From Sporothrix humicola (Eukaryota > Ascomycota > Sordariomycetes > Ophiostomatales > Ophiostomataceae): 64,000 nt of DNA. The notes below the pieces were generated by a model that saw only the letters and a list, made by a program, of their open reading frames with translations, ran no database searches and had not been told where the DNA came from. A program made the translations under genes and the position numbers. Positions within the stretch are counted from its first letter, which is position 1, and every line of letters starts with the position of its first letter. Location of the stretch: assembly GCA_021396245.1 (NCBI GenBank), contig WNYE01000017.1:372001-436000 (forward strand), written 5' to 3'. Shown here in pieces: positions 47,204 through 59,721 of the stretch.

Positions 47204-48120
47204 ACTAGCGCATGGCATCTGTCTATTTGGTATATTGGTTGGAAGAGCGACATCATTTGAGCTGCTTCACTTGCTTATTATTTTCTGGAGTTTTTGGTTG
47301 TTTTTGTCTTTTTGACTTTTTTTGTTGATTGCCATTGGGCCCTTTTTCGTTTTTTTTTGTTTTCATATTTTTGCATGTTTACCCATATCCCCATATTCCT
47401 TGCGCGGTGCTCGATACTGAAAGCACCGCCAGGAACAGCCTTTGCACAGCGAATTGCCAATACATATTTCCCACAATTGATTCCCGTCTTGATCAGTGAT
47501 ATCCACAAAGTACAATGGCTGATGACGTTTTGTCCGTTGGAGGTCGACTACGGTCCGTTTCAGTTGCAACAATGCAACACATGAGGAAACAAAGTGGCCG
47601 GTTTTCAAACAGGACCGGGAATAAGTACACAAGGCTGTGTGCGATGCCCTGTTTTTCCAAACTTGTTTTTTACAGTCCCAAAATACGTCCAAGGTTTCAA
47701 AAATAGAACAGATGCAGCAGGTACCAAAAGTGTATGCAATGTAAATCCAATTTACGTGGAATAATCTAAAATGTAATAGGTCAAAAAATACAGCAGCGAC
47801 AACTGATTATATCTCGACCATGCGGTCCCAGCCTGTCCAATACCCATCTATGCGTTATATAAAAAACCGGAGACCAAAAAAAGAGGATGCCAAAAACGCC
47901 TTGTTCGCCGCCGAAACCGCCGCCAAAAGAGAACTTTATGGAAAAAGAAGACCACCCAAAAATAAGACAATCAAGAAACGTGCAAACCACCACCCTTGCT
48001 AGTTGTGAATATGACGCGAGCTCGAGAAACGCAATAATGGCTGTAAGAAAGTAGAGTGAAAATGAAGAAGACAAGAAAGAAGAAAAGAAAGAAAGAAAAA
48101 AGAGACGGAAACAGAGTAGC
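47204..48120. other. Convergent intergenic region, cut12-like / DUF3405
   Basis: A 917-bp AT-rich region between two 3' ends. T-runs after 47280 fit the cut12-like 3' UTR. No gene seen. Confidence 0.5.
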
Positions 48121-50960
48121 CTAGGCAAAGATCTCGGCCAAACTCTCAAACTTAATCGGGTGTACAAGCACGCTGCGCATACACATGCGGCCGCTGTTCA
48201 AAACCTCGTCACCAGCGCCGCCACCCAGGCCAGCCAAGCTTTCGTCGGTGCCATTAACAGGCTTGGGCTTCGGTGCGGCCGGGTCATCAATGGGCTGAAG
48301 GTAACCGAGCCAGCGACGCCACAAACGGCCGGCAAAGTTGGAGTTGTAGTACCAGGTGATGCCGCGGTGGTAGTGCTCGTTACCGGGGTGGAAAGGTGAC
48401 GCTGGGCTGGCACCGGACGAGTGGTCGGGCCCAGCATTGAAAGCCTTCTCGGCAGCAGCCACTGGCCACTTGCGGTCAGCGTAGACCGGGTGAGGCGCGT
48501 AGACGGCCTTGAAGCCACGGTGCAGGGCAACGCTGGGCGGGAACATCTCCGCAAACATGCCGTGGTGCAGGCGCCAGGTCTCCTCATGCATGGCAAAGAG
48601 AAGGCGGCGAGACAGGCGAGAGGCGGTAATGATGGCGGTACGGCGAGGCGGGATTGCGAAAGCAAGGTCGTAGCCGGTGACATCGTTAGAGAACATCCAG
48701 CCAGAGTCTTCAGCGTCGAACATCGGGTTAAGCGTGATCAAGTCGGCAGCTTCGCCCACACCGCACGACTCGGGAATGTGCGTGTAGTTGTTGTTGCGGT
48801 CGGCGAAGAAGTGGCGGCCGGGAAGCGAGGCGGTTCTGTTGTCCGACGACTGAGTCCGGTTGTACGTGCTGAGGACAGCGCCCTCACAGCCGGCAGGGAG
48901 TGGCGAAATGCCGCGCTCCTCGTCACGCGTCTGCGTGCGGCCAGCAAAGTAAAGCTCGCCCAGGATCGAAGGGCGGCCAGCCTCGTGGGCCTCAGCATCG
49001 ACACGAGCGGTGAAGTTCTCCCAAGAACCGTGCAGAGCAGGGATGTAGTACTTCGCAGAGCGCTCCCAAAGGCGGCGGCGGGGTTGCTTGTCGGCCCAGG
49101 AGCCGAGGCGGTCAAAGAACTCGTAGTAGCTGCCAAGGAAGCGCATGTCCATCTCCCAGTTCCAGTAGTAGGCGTACTCGGGGTGCTGCTGGGCGAAGTG
49201 CTGCAGTGGGAGGTGGGCAGAACGGTAGACACCGTGGATATCGGCATTGGCAGGGTTGGAAAAGGCTGGCTGGCCACGCATGCCAGGGTACAGCAGGCGC
49301 ATCTGTCCCTCAGACCAAAGCGAGACAAGACCCCGGAACTCGCGCGGGATGTTGTTTGCAATAAACTCCTTGGCAGTGTCTGCGTCGGCCCAAACAGGGA
49401 TGTTCTCGTCGCGAGCGTGCAGGAGAATATGCACGTCGTACTCACCGCCCGAGCGAAGAGACAGCTCAGAGACCAGAGCGCGCATGTTGAGAATAGAGTG
49501 AAGGGACCACTTAAAGCCTGCGTAGCAGCGCATAACAACTGCCGTACGCTTAATCTTTGTAAGACCCGAGGTATCGTTTGATGTCGTTCCGGTCGAAGCG
49601 TCTCTCTCAATGTTGGACATATCCATCAGATCGCCAGAGGGCGAGTATTCGCTGGAGCGAGCACCCTCACTGCCGGCCGGGATGAAACGATCCTTATTCG
49701 ATGCAAAGCAGCGGCGCTGCGCTGAGGCCCAATCAACCGTGCTGTAGTCGATCTTGCCGGAAGTCAACTTGGGCGACCAGATCTGTTCGGAGCCCTCGCG
49801 CTCAGTGTCCAAACCGAGGCCTGTGCCGCCCTCTTCCTTACTGTAGCCCAGTCCATAGGGACCATAGCGGCCAAACCGGTCGAAGCAGACGTCCTCGCGG
49901 AGACCCAGCAGGCTGTGAGAGCCAAGAAGAGGCTCGGGTTGGCCCTGAGGCACACCCGGATAAGCCCAGAGATCGGGAACGGGGACCTGGTTGGCGGCGT
50001 CCAGATAGCAGCGCTGGACGGGGTAGAACTTGGCGCGGTACTCGGTCGAGTTATAGTCCGGGTGGGCGTTGTAAATGGTAGGAGCTGGCGCAGTGCTCTT
50101 GGCTGTTGTGGAAGTGGCAGTTGAGGTTGCAGACGTCGTCTTGGCGTCGGATCTCTTGGCGAGATGATCGGCTTGGGGAACCGCAGCGGCGGCGGCGGCC
50201 AAGGATACGTTAACTGCCTCGGCATATTCCTGGAGTCTACCGGCATGAGAATCCTCCGCCGTAGGATACTCAGTTTCGTACTTGCTCATTGGGACAATCG
50301 CTCGGACACCGTTGTAGTAGCTGTCAAGGCTGTGGTTTTTGTTAGTTGGTGTAAGTTCTATACGAGGTGAAATTTCGTCGACTATAAAAGGGCATATCAA
50401 CGAGAAAATAAAAAAGAACAAAAAACGTCAAGAACGTACCGAGTGTAGTTGACCCAGATCTGCTCCGGGCTGGGTCCCTTCTTTTCTGGTGCCGGCTGTT
50501 CCTTGTGAAAATGCAGGCCATGGCGAGTCCGGCTCTGGGCGAGGAGAATGACGAAAAGGGCGCAGAGAAGACCGCCAATCCACATAAACACGCGCCGGTA
50601 CAGGCAGTGACTGAAAATCGAGCGCAACCTAGGCGACGTCGTCGGTGACCGGAGAGGTGCATATGAGGGGAGTTCGATCCGGCTGGTTGGCAGCCATTTT
50701 AATGACGATTTGGCGACGTCGAGGGCGGATGATGCCCTGCTAAGGACCGGCATGGGCAGGAGAGAAACGCGTGATGGTGAGAAGCCATTGATGTTGGCAA
50801 AGTTTGTGAGACCAGACAGGCCACCAGATGAGCTGCCGGTAGGTTTTTCGAGAATGGAGAAGCTGTTGCGTCGGCTGGGAGTAGTGCTGGATGGCGACGA
50901 ACTGAGGCTGGCTGCGCTGCTGGTGGAGCCAACGTCGAAAGTCGCTGCCCGTTCCATCAT
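48121..50960 (-). CDS. DUF3405 type II membrane protein (glycosyltransferase-like)
   Basis: Proposed CDS is complement(join(48121..50329,50440..50960)), 909 residues. The 110-nt intron has donor GTACGT, a CTAAC branch point and acceptor CACAG, and joins WVNYTR to LDSYYNGV in frame. Residues 1-120 are Ser/Pro-rich and cytosolic; a single membrane anchor lies near 125-143 (WIGGLLCALFVILLA). The luminal part contains AVVMRCYAGFKWS, YDVHILLHARDE, the DUF3405 core YAYYWNWEMDMRFLGSYYEFFDRL and a conserved NPMFDAEDSGW. The topology and the acidic (E/D)MD motif resemble Golgi glycosyltransferases, and that is the usual guess for DUF3405, but no activity is established. Start choice between two adjacent ATGs (50960, 50957) is arbitrary. 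Confidence 0.88.
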
Positions 50961-53900
50961 GAGGGGAGAGAAAAGAGTCGTCCAAGTCGTGGGCAGTATG
51001 TTATTGTGATAACGTGAACATTAGAGCGGAAGACGTAACCAAGAAGAGAGACCAAGTAAAGCCGGGTACTGAAAAGGAGGTCCGGGAGATATGTCGTGAA
51101 GAGGAATCCAGAATAGACAACCAAAAAAGGATGGCAGAAGCCGACGAAGCACGAGAAAAGCCGAAGCCAAAAGAGTGTGAAGAATAAAGAATAAAGGGGG
51201 TGCAAACAATAACAATAACAACAGAAGATGCAGATATTAAGAAGGAAGCGTATGGATATGATAGAAGAGGAAGGAAGGAAAGAACAATGGTGCCAGACTG
51301 TTGCTGTGCAAAGAGATACCGCGAAGAAGGAGTAAACGAATGAGATGCGGGTTGTTGTAGAAAATGAAAATTGAAAGAAGGAAGCAAGAAAGTTATCTCA
51401 GCATGGAAGTTGCGAGATGCAAGCCAAAGTAAGGAAAGAAGGAGTCCCAACTAAGGAAAGACGCGAGAGACCTCTTTCCTGCGACGAACAGCCGGGAGTC
51501 TGGGCCCTTTTCGGAATGTCCTCTTCTTGCTTTCTTTTTTTCTTCTGTTATTCCTTTTCCCCAGTTAAACTGTGAAAGATAATCGGTCCCTGCCAGTGGA
51601 TCTTGCTCTGCGTTTTTGGTGAGACAAGGAGAGATGAGGGGCCGTTTCTTTTCTGCGCGAGAGATAGACAGGGGCCAGGGAGGGCGTAGCGAGGGCGTGC
51701 GTGTAAAGTGCGTGAATACTGAGAAAGTCGTCGTGGTCGTGGTGCGCGTTTGTGCGAGGCAACTTCAAGTCAACAATGGAAAGCGAGAGACGGAAAACAA
51801 AACGAGCTGACGAAAGAGCGAATGTGGGATGTTGTAGAAGAAAAGAATGAGAGAGAAACGAGAGACAAGAGGAAAGAGGGAAAAGACGCAATCGACATAA
51901 AAAGCGAGTGACAAGAGACCGAGAGGGAAGCAACGACGCAAGACAGTCCAAACCCAAACAGAGCAAGAAGGAGCTGATGGTGGGAGGGAAAGAATACCCA
52001 GAACACCCAAGAAAGGGAAAGAGCGAGGGAAAATAAAGAAGCGAAAAAAAAAAATGAAAAAGAACGACTACAGGAGGCAATGGTGTGCAAGCCGTGGGAG
52101 AGAATATGGCAGGAGCCCAGGATACCTCCCAATAACAGCAAGAACGACTGTCGCGGCGCGCGGCGTGGGTGTAAAAAAGGGACTCACGACCGACGGCGTG
52201 GACGAGGGATAGGGGACGGAGAAGCTAGACGCTAGACGCCATCCCCGTTTTTATTTTAGTGGCCCCATTGGGAATGGCTTGTTTTTTTCGTTTTGTTTCT
52301 TTCTTTATTTTTTTTTGGTGTTAATTTAGTGCGACAGCATGATGGCAGGCCAGAAAACAGGGCCGTTATCTTGATTTTCTTTGTGGTTCTTTTTCGATTT
52401 TTCTAGCGATGTTCGCTCCTTCCTTGCTTTGAGTGCCAGGACGGATCGAGATACTTGTATTTTAGTTCCGTTGCAGTCGCCGGTCGCGCCTTCCAACTTG
52501 TATTTTCCTTGTTTGCGCAAAGTATCAGAAGAGCAAAAATAGAAGGTGCGCAAAGGTACGGAAGCATGAAGGGTAGGTGATACGTCTGGCTCACTATTAT
52601 TACTCCTGCTCACCCAGTTTCCCACCTGGAATATTATCCTCCGTGCGGCAGGTCATGCCATATCACGGCCATGTGCCTGTTAAATTGTTTACAAATGGCA
52701 CATTTCCCACACTTCGGACGGGGCCCACACAACGCCCACTTTCTACAACACAAGCCGGCAGACAAATAAGGAGGGACATGGGGGCAAGTGAGCACTGTGA
52801 GAGTGAGTGCGCAGTGAAGAGAGGGGAAATCAGACGAGCCAAATGAGAGAGGAGAGGGGCTTACAGCGTTGTATGAAGCCAATATTTATTGAAAAGCATG
52901 AAAATGGGCTAGAGTGGTGATGAAAAGGGAAAGGGCCAACTTCGGCACGAGGCAGGAGCCAGGAGGTGGGTGCTTTTGGCGCGCAAGAATGGTCTGGACT
53001 CTCCTCCACTTTGGTGGACTGTGAGTGCGCGCACGAAAGAAGGGGAAGGAAACACAAGAGGGAAAGAGCCAAGAACGAACTGTACATAGCCGTGCCATAT
53101 GGTGTCAGCGCTTTTGAACTATTCTTCAGTGCAACCGAAATTTGTTGTTTGCGCCGGTTGCAATTGTGATGCAGTTGATATGAATATGATATGATGTGTG
53201 TGCAAAATAGCAAGAAGAACCAACAGACAGTGTGGTAGGAGAAAGGCAGAGCAAGAATAGCCTTGGATAATACCCAGTCACATAACACCGCTTGGCCGCC
53301 CTCTTTCGCATGCAGATGCAGGTCGAATACTTGTTTTTACAGAGTTTTTAGGTGCTAATTTAATGTATCTTTTATTAAATCCAGAGTGCCAACAGTTTGA
53401 CCGTCACGGCGCAGTTCGATATTAAATGCACACACGCCTCGTGGGTTTCTTCCTCTTTCCCTTCCGGTTTTGCTTTCCCGTCGTTTTGTTTCGTTGCCTT
53501 GCCCGTCCCGTTCCTTCCTTCCCAGTTTTTTTTGTTCGTCGTCAGTTCGTTCCCTCGCGCCTGCCTTCCTTCCCTCCGTGATCCTTCCCGAACGACCATT
53601 CGTGCGCGGGTTTGGATGCAATGGAAGGCGCAAGGAATGCGGCCCGGTAGAAATGGCCTGTCGATACGAATAAGACGAGAAGGTTTTTGAGGGGGAGAAG
53701 CGAGAAAGCTGCCGGGCTCTGACGTCGCGCGCAAGATCTGTGAAATAGACCACCTCGGCCACCTAACGCGATGCTTTGTCGATCGCCTATCTGAAAGGAT
53801 TCTGCTTGTTTTGTTTCGGATCTGGCACATACTTTCTAGCTGTTCCTCGTCTTTTCACGCCAGACTGTTCAAGCTACCCGAGGCTGCGACAAGATCTGCA

Positions 53901-55899
53901 GGAAACGGCTCTGACAGTTTCCTTGCTTCTTCCTTGTTCGTTCCTTCTTTGCGCTCCTCGCTTGTGACTGTTCCTTTGTTTTCTTGTGAGCGAGCAGGCG
54001 AGGCATGCCTTCCGCACTGGTTTGCAAAAGCTACCCCCACATTTTGCATCGATCCTTCCTTCCCAGGTTGATCAAATCGGCCATGACATCTTCTCATCCT
54101 TGCGTGGCGAGCGATGCGCGAACGTGATTTTTTTGTGGGCAGGTTTTTCTTGGGTTGCACTTTCCACTACCGAAAGAACATACCGAATTCAAGCATTGTG
54201 CTAAATTCTTGGGAGGTACGCGTCCAATCCGTTCAGTGGTCCCAGTGGTCCCAGTGGCCCAAAGGTCCAGAGTGGTCTCTCTTTTACAGTTAATCTTGAG
54301 GTTTTAGACTTAACTCGCATTGGACACTCGAGTCCCATTTCGATTCTCGATTTGCTTTCCCCTATTCGACAACATTATTCAAAATCACCACCAGCACCAG
54401 GTCGGTGATAGTCTGAGCGACTGGTATGACAGAAGTGGGACGAGATGCGGGTGGGTAAAAAGGAGAAAGAGCCAAAGGACATGCAAAGAAGAAAAAGGGG
54501 GTTGCAATCGAGGCGCAGCACTGGTCGCCACTCCGCTAGAAGCAGAAGGCGCGAATGAAGAAGCCCAGAAGCAAACGGGGGGTGGACCAGTGGACCGCTG
54601 AAATTTTTCAGAGACTGAAATGATTTAATGACTGGCAGGGAGTTTGCAACGACTGGCAGGGGGCCAAAGGTGCCAAAAGACTGGGGAACAGAGGCCACAC
54701 AGACAGTCTTGGAACAAGGCTCGGGGTGAAAAAAACTCCGCTAATGAGTTGAATGAGTTTTGGCTGTCAATTTTGTCAATCTAACGAAGAAGTGGATCTC
54801 GACGGTCGCCATTTCATTTCCCAAGTCTGCAGCAGATGATGAAAGAGGGAAAATTCCGCATCTCAGGAGGAAGCGGAGAGAGGGGAGTATGAGGAATTTC
54901 CGTCACGTGGAAAGGCACGCTGGGACTCTGAAAGAGGCGGTCAAGTGAAGCTCAAAATATTGACTATGCGCCGATGCAACTCTTTTCCTCTTTCCCACGA
55001 GGAATAGGAAGAGGGAGGAAATAAGCATATTTGAATGTCTCTTGCACTCTCGTCCTTTTCGCCTCGCGCTCGTTGCGCCTATCACATCCTAACGTCCTTC
55101 TCTGCGACCCCGAATCCCTCAGCGAGATCTGTGCGACTCGACCGCGGTCGACAGTCCAGTCGTTCTGTGAAATTCTGTGAGACAGTGTACTCAGTGGACT
55201 CTGTGAAAAGAAAGTGATATCTCTTTGTATTTTGCAGAGACACGCAGGAACAGGCGCGCCAGCCAATCATGAGAGCTTCTGTGGAGTGGATTGAGCGTGA
55301 GAACTTAAATCGCCCAGCAAGCCCCAAAGAGCCCCAAAGAGGCCAAAAAGCCAAGACGGGTTCCTGAAGCTGGCCCAGAAAGCACCGAGTTCTGGCAGGG
55401 CCTGGGCCCTGAAGGAAGACAACAGCCAAGACCTTTTTGTTCTGAAGGATGACCTGGGGAAGGGACGAAGGGCTTGGCAGCGCCATCCAGGGCCGTTTGT
55501 TTTGTTTTGTTCAACGTCTTTTAACATCTTCAACGTCCACATCCATCAACATTATATTGCCAGTTGGTTTTTTGGCCTTTTATTTATTTATTTTTAGACA
55601 TTTTTAACAGGATATTTTGGGGAAGGGTTGGGTTTTCTGGGCTTTGGCTTTGTTGAGTTTTATTTGTTATGGATGACATTTTCATTTTTATGATGGTTTT
55701 TTCTTCTTCTTTTCTTTTGCATTAGTTCAAATAGATAATTACTTTGATTAATGTTCTTCCTCATACTCATCCTCATCTAATTAATACAAGACCGACCTTA
55801 AAAGGAAGGAGCAGCCGGTCGAGCCGGCCAAATAATTTTGATTGAATGTCATAACTTCATAACAATTTCGCCTCAACGACAAACGACATCCACCACCAC
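50961..55899. other. 4.9-kb region without a convincing gene
   Basis: From 50961 to about 52140 the + strand is purine-rich (CT-rich on the DUF3405 sense strand), fitting a long leader/promoter. From 52.2 to 55.9 kb only short unremarkable frames occur. Small imperfect direct repeats are seen at about 54236-54262 (GTCCCAGTG) and 55319-55341 (GCCCCAAAGA twice). The last 350 bp before the MFS gene are T-rich and likely its 3' flank. Confidence 0.5.
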
Positions 55900-57648
55900 C
55901 TACGCCCCCCGCTCGCGCAGCCGCGCCTGCGCCCGCTCGTACTCGGCCTTGCGCCGCCCGTCGCGCCACTGGTCCACCCGGTTGCGCCACTGCTCGCCCC
56001 AGAGCACGGCGGTCCAGACGCCGACGGCGCTGACGACCAAGAACAGCGCGCTGATGGTGCTGAACCAGCCGACACCGATGTGGTCGATGGCGGGCAGGAC
56101 AACGGCAGTGCCGCCGCATGCAAAGAGGTAACGCACAAAATAGTTGGCAGCAATGACTTCGCTTCCGCGGCTCTGCATGACGTCGAGGCAGTACGTGTTG
56201 ATGCTGGGGAAGCAGAAGAGCTGGCCGACGCCCTGCAAAAACAACATGATGACAGCGAGCGGGATGCCGCCGACACCCTTTTCGACGCCCCAGCCATACA
56301 CCAATACACAGGCCGGGATGACGCCGCCTAGAAAGGGAATGGCAGAGCGCAGACGGTCTTCGGGGATGCGCTGGCCGTTGCGTTTCTTGATCCAGCGGCG
56401 GACCATGTAGTCTGCATAGCGGCCGCCGAAAAAGGTGCCGCAAATGTACCCGAAGCCGGGGGCCAAATAGAAGAGGCCAGACTGCATGGGGGTTGTGAGG
56501 TGGAAGCGGGGATTCAAAACATAACGGATGGGTGTCAGCAGGGCATACATGTTCCAGACGAGCGACGACGAGGCGCTGCCGGCCATGATGAGGTTGGGGT
56601 ACACAAAGAGGCGGATGACGCGCATGGGGTTGACCATGGGGCCCAGGACGCGCAGTTTGCTTTTGAGGGGGTAGCCGGCGAGGCTGTCAATCTTGCGGTG
56701 GTGGATGGTCTCGGGCAGCAGGAAAACTGTGCCGATAAAGGCGGCGCCCGTGAGTGCGGCCTGCAGCCAAAAGATGACGCGCCACGACCTGTACGTGACA
56801 ATGATACCGCCGATAAAGGGGCCGAGGGCCGGACCGATCAGAGTGCCAGCCATGAACCAGCCCATGGCCGTGGCACGTTCTGTGGGCCGGTAGATATCGC
56901 CAACCGAGGCCGAACCAACCAGGATAAAGGCTGTGCCTTCAAAGGCCGACAGGATGCGGAACACGAAAAAGGCAGCCAGGTTGGGCGAGAGGGCGGTGCC
57001 CAGTGTGCAGCAGAAGAATAGAAACGAGGTGATCAGGGTGATGGGGCGGCGGCCATAGACTTCACTGAGCGGGCCCCAGACTGTTGGAGACAAGCCCATG
57101 AACAGCAAGTACAGGGCGTTGCTGATATCAACAATGGCGCCCGTGCTGTTGAACTCGGCAACGATATCGGGCACGGCCGGCAACACAGATGTGCTCGAGA
57201 TGGGTGATAAGAGGGAGCAGAACGACAGCAGGGCGACAATTGCCAGTTTGCGTCGTGGCGGTACGCGGTCATAAAACTCATCGGGGATCTCAATGTACGA
57301 GGACCAAGGCTGGGCGGCCGGTGTATCAGGCCCGGCCGACGACACACGAGTCATTGTGGACATGAGTTGTGTCTGGGCGGCGCCGGCCTCGAGATCTGTT
57401 GTTTTGGTAGCTTGTGGATTCCGGACTATGTTTGTGTCGTCATGACTACCGTCATCGTCAAGGTGGCCGGCCTCAATGTCGGACTCGCGGCGATGTGATG
57501 AAGAGGATGATTCTGGGTGTGTTTCTTCATGTTGTGGGGTTGTACTCGTTGTTGTTGGCTCTGTCTTCTCGTCGAGTGCTTCCTTTAGGACACTCGCCTC
57601 GACGCTGGCCCCTTCGACAGGTTCATGTTGCCCCTTTTCGTCGGCCAT
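55900..57648 (-). CDS. MFS transporter, DHA1 drug:H+ antiporter family
   Basis: This is a single exon of 582 residues from MADEKGQHEP. The first 125 residues are a hydrophilic, acidic/Ser-rich cytosolic tail. Twelve hydrophobic segments follow. The loop between TM2 and TM3 carries GPLSEVYGRRP (about 193, motif A), and TM5 carries the antiporter motif GPALGPFIGG (about 270). The stretch PPRRKLAIVALLSFCSLLSPISSTSVLPAVPDI before and within TM1 is characteristic of the fungal Qdr/Aqr/Dtr group of DHA1 exporters. The protein probably exports drugs, weak acids or polyamine-like compounds across the plasma membrane; the substrate cannot be told. Neighbours give no cluster context: gene-poor DNA on the 3' side and 2 kb to the next gene on the 5' side. 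Confidence 0.92.
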   Translation of the reverse strand: MADEKGQHEPVEGASVEASVLKEALDEKTEPTTTSTTPQHEETHPESSSSSHRRESDIEAGHLDDDGSHDDTNIVRNPQATKTTDLEAGAAQTQLMSTMTRVSSAGPDTPAAQPWSSYIEIPDEFYDRVPPRRKLAIVALLSFCSLLSPISSTSVLPAVPDIVAEFNSTGAIVDISNALYLLFMGLSPTVWGPLSEVYGRRPITLITSFLFFCCTLGTALSPNLAAFFVFRILSAFEGTAFILVGSASVGDIYRPTERATAMGWFMAGTLIGPALGPFIGGIIVTYRSWRVIFWLQAALTGAAFIGTVFLLPETIHHRKIDSLAGYPLKSKLRVLGPMVNPMRVIRLFVYPNLIMAGSASSSLVWNMYALLTPIRYVLNPRFHLTTPMQSGLFYLAPGFGYICGTFFGGRYADYMVRRWIKKRNGQRIPEDRLRSAIPFLGGVIPACVLVYGWGVEKGVGGIPLAVIMLFLQGVGQLFCFPSINTYCLDVMQSRGSEVIAANYFVRYLFACGGTAVVLPAIDHIGVGWFSTISALFLVVSAVGVWTAVLWGEQWRNRVDQWRDGRRKAEYERAQARLRERGA

Positions 57649-59721
57649 TTTGAATTTGTGAGGACGGTGACCGAGGCCAATGGTATGATGTGGTAAGATT
57701 GAGGAGTGAGGGAAGTACCTGGACGTGTGAGAGCATGCCAGTCAGACTAGGAATAACGGGGGATAATATTCAAAAGGAGGGAGTGAAGACGGAGGGAGTC
57801 AAGATAAGAAGACAAGGTCTTCGGCAGCCAACCAAGTGGGTGTTTGCCAAGAAAGTTTGTATTCAAAATCTGGGGAAGCAGGGCCTCGTGGGTATTTAAG
57901 AAGAGGACCTTTGGTCTATGAAAAGAGTGGGAAGCCAACGAAAGAAAAGAGAGATAAAGCAAGAAGGGTTTAAGATGGGAAAGGGAAGAGTATTTACGAG
58001 TTACGGATGCAAAAGATACGAGGGAAAGGAGAGAGACGAAGGAAAAGAGTCATCTCCAGCCCCGGATATGCGTCAAAATAAGAAGACAAGTACAAGCACG
58101 GAGTACGCCAGAAGAAAAGAAGAACATCTAGTGGACACGGAAAAATGAGTGTATGCAGTGAAGAAAAGCTTTTCTTCGTTTTGTCACCCTTCCCATCTTG
58201 GCCATTTGCCAGAGGGATCCCTGTCGCCTAGAACGGCGGATCGACGATATGCCGCTACTGACTTGCTACTTGGCCTGCCGCATGCCCGGTTCTTGTCCGG
58301 TGGACGGCCGCTACGCTGCGCTGGAACAGGCAGTTCGTTGAGGGTGACGGAAAAGAGACAAAAGAGTGAAGAGAAAAGAAAGGGAGGGCCCACCCTTTGG
58401 GCACTAAGCCCACACACACGGACAGGCTCGTCCGCTCCGGTAACCGCCCGAGAGAAAGAGAGGGTCTACGATTAGACTGCACAGACTACAGCCATGTTGA
58501 TTCACGTTTGGTTCCTTTTTTTGCTATCCTTTGAAATGATTATCATTTGCCGACATGGCGCCGATGATAAAAGAGGGACACCGTGCCGGGGACGACATGC
58601 ATTGTTGACCGTAAAAATGGAGGGAAACAAGAGGACAAAAGACAGAATAAAACGGAGAAGACGATGATGAAATGACTCGTGAGCAAAAGGCATCATACCT
58701 GCACGACTTGTCTGCTTCTTGGCTTTGTTGATCTTTCTACAACTTTGTACATTTGAATCTTTTTACTCTCCTTTTCTTTCACGGACATTTTCACCCCGTT
58801 TGAATTGATCTTCTTCTGCAAGAATTTTGACAGAAATCTTACAGTTGCATTGCCACCAATGTGCCTCGGCAGGTTGAGGTGACAGACGGCCAAGAAAACA
58901 GACATGCAATGCTGTTCCAACTTACCATTTTATCATCTCCGATTGGGCCTGGTTTTTAATACCCGATCTCGTCACCTTCATTTGCCATTCTCGCTTCCGC
59001 CTGCTTTGGCCGGGGCCAGGAAGAAAAAGAAGGACCAGGAAAGACAAGAAAACAAGATCCTTCCGGGCCGAGAATCGGTGGTTTGCAGTGGTTGAGCGCC
59101 GATATTTGAGTGGGGAAGAGGAGGGGGACTCCCTAACAAAAAAGCGCTTTCTCGCTTTGGGCTGTACCGACTGCCGACTCACAGGTTCGTATCTGCGCTA
59201 CAGGGCCGCACTTACACTTATTTCTGGACCCAAAAAGGGGACCAAAAAGGTTATTCTATGCTATCTAATCTCGGCGCTCATAAGCAATGTCGTAGGGCGT
59301 ATTTAAAGTGTCTTTTAAATCGAGTTGTCTTCTTTTCCTTTCGTTTTTACGAATCCCATTTATTTATTCATCCCCACAGCGAGTCATTGTCGGACATGGA
59401 GTCCGAATATCTGACATTTACTGCATACCATTACTGAAGCCTCTGTAAGAAAGCCTACCATGTTGCGGTGCAAGGTGATTGTTCTGATTATTGAGCTGTC
59501 CGAATACGGCAATAAATCCCGAGCCACGGCTTGGTCCGCGCACACCTATATTGATGTTGATGTTGAAACTGATACTGATCTCGACACTGAATTGATATTG
59601 GTATTGATACTCTGTACTAATACTAATACTGAATTTAGCACTATCTCAAGTCCCGTTTGCCCATATGATACTATTTCCTTCCAGCATATACAATGACAAC
59701 ACTGCCCTCCCATTCCTCCGC
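57649..59721. other. 2.1-kb intergenic region, MFS gene / DUF4185 gene
   Basis: The region includes the MFS promoter (57649 to about 58200, purine-rich + strand) and the 3' flank of the DUF4185 gene. A low-complexity TTGATATTGA/ACTAAT-type stretch spans about 59550-59640. No supported gene. Confidence 0.5.
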
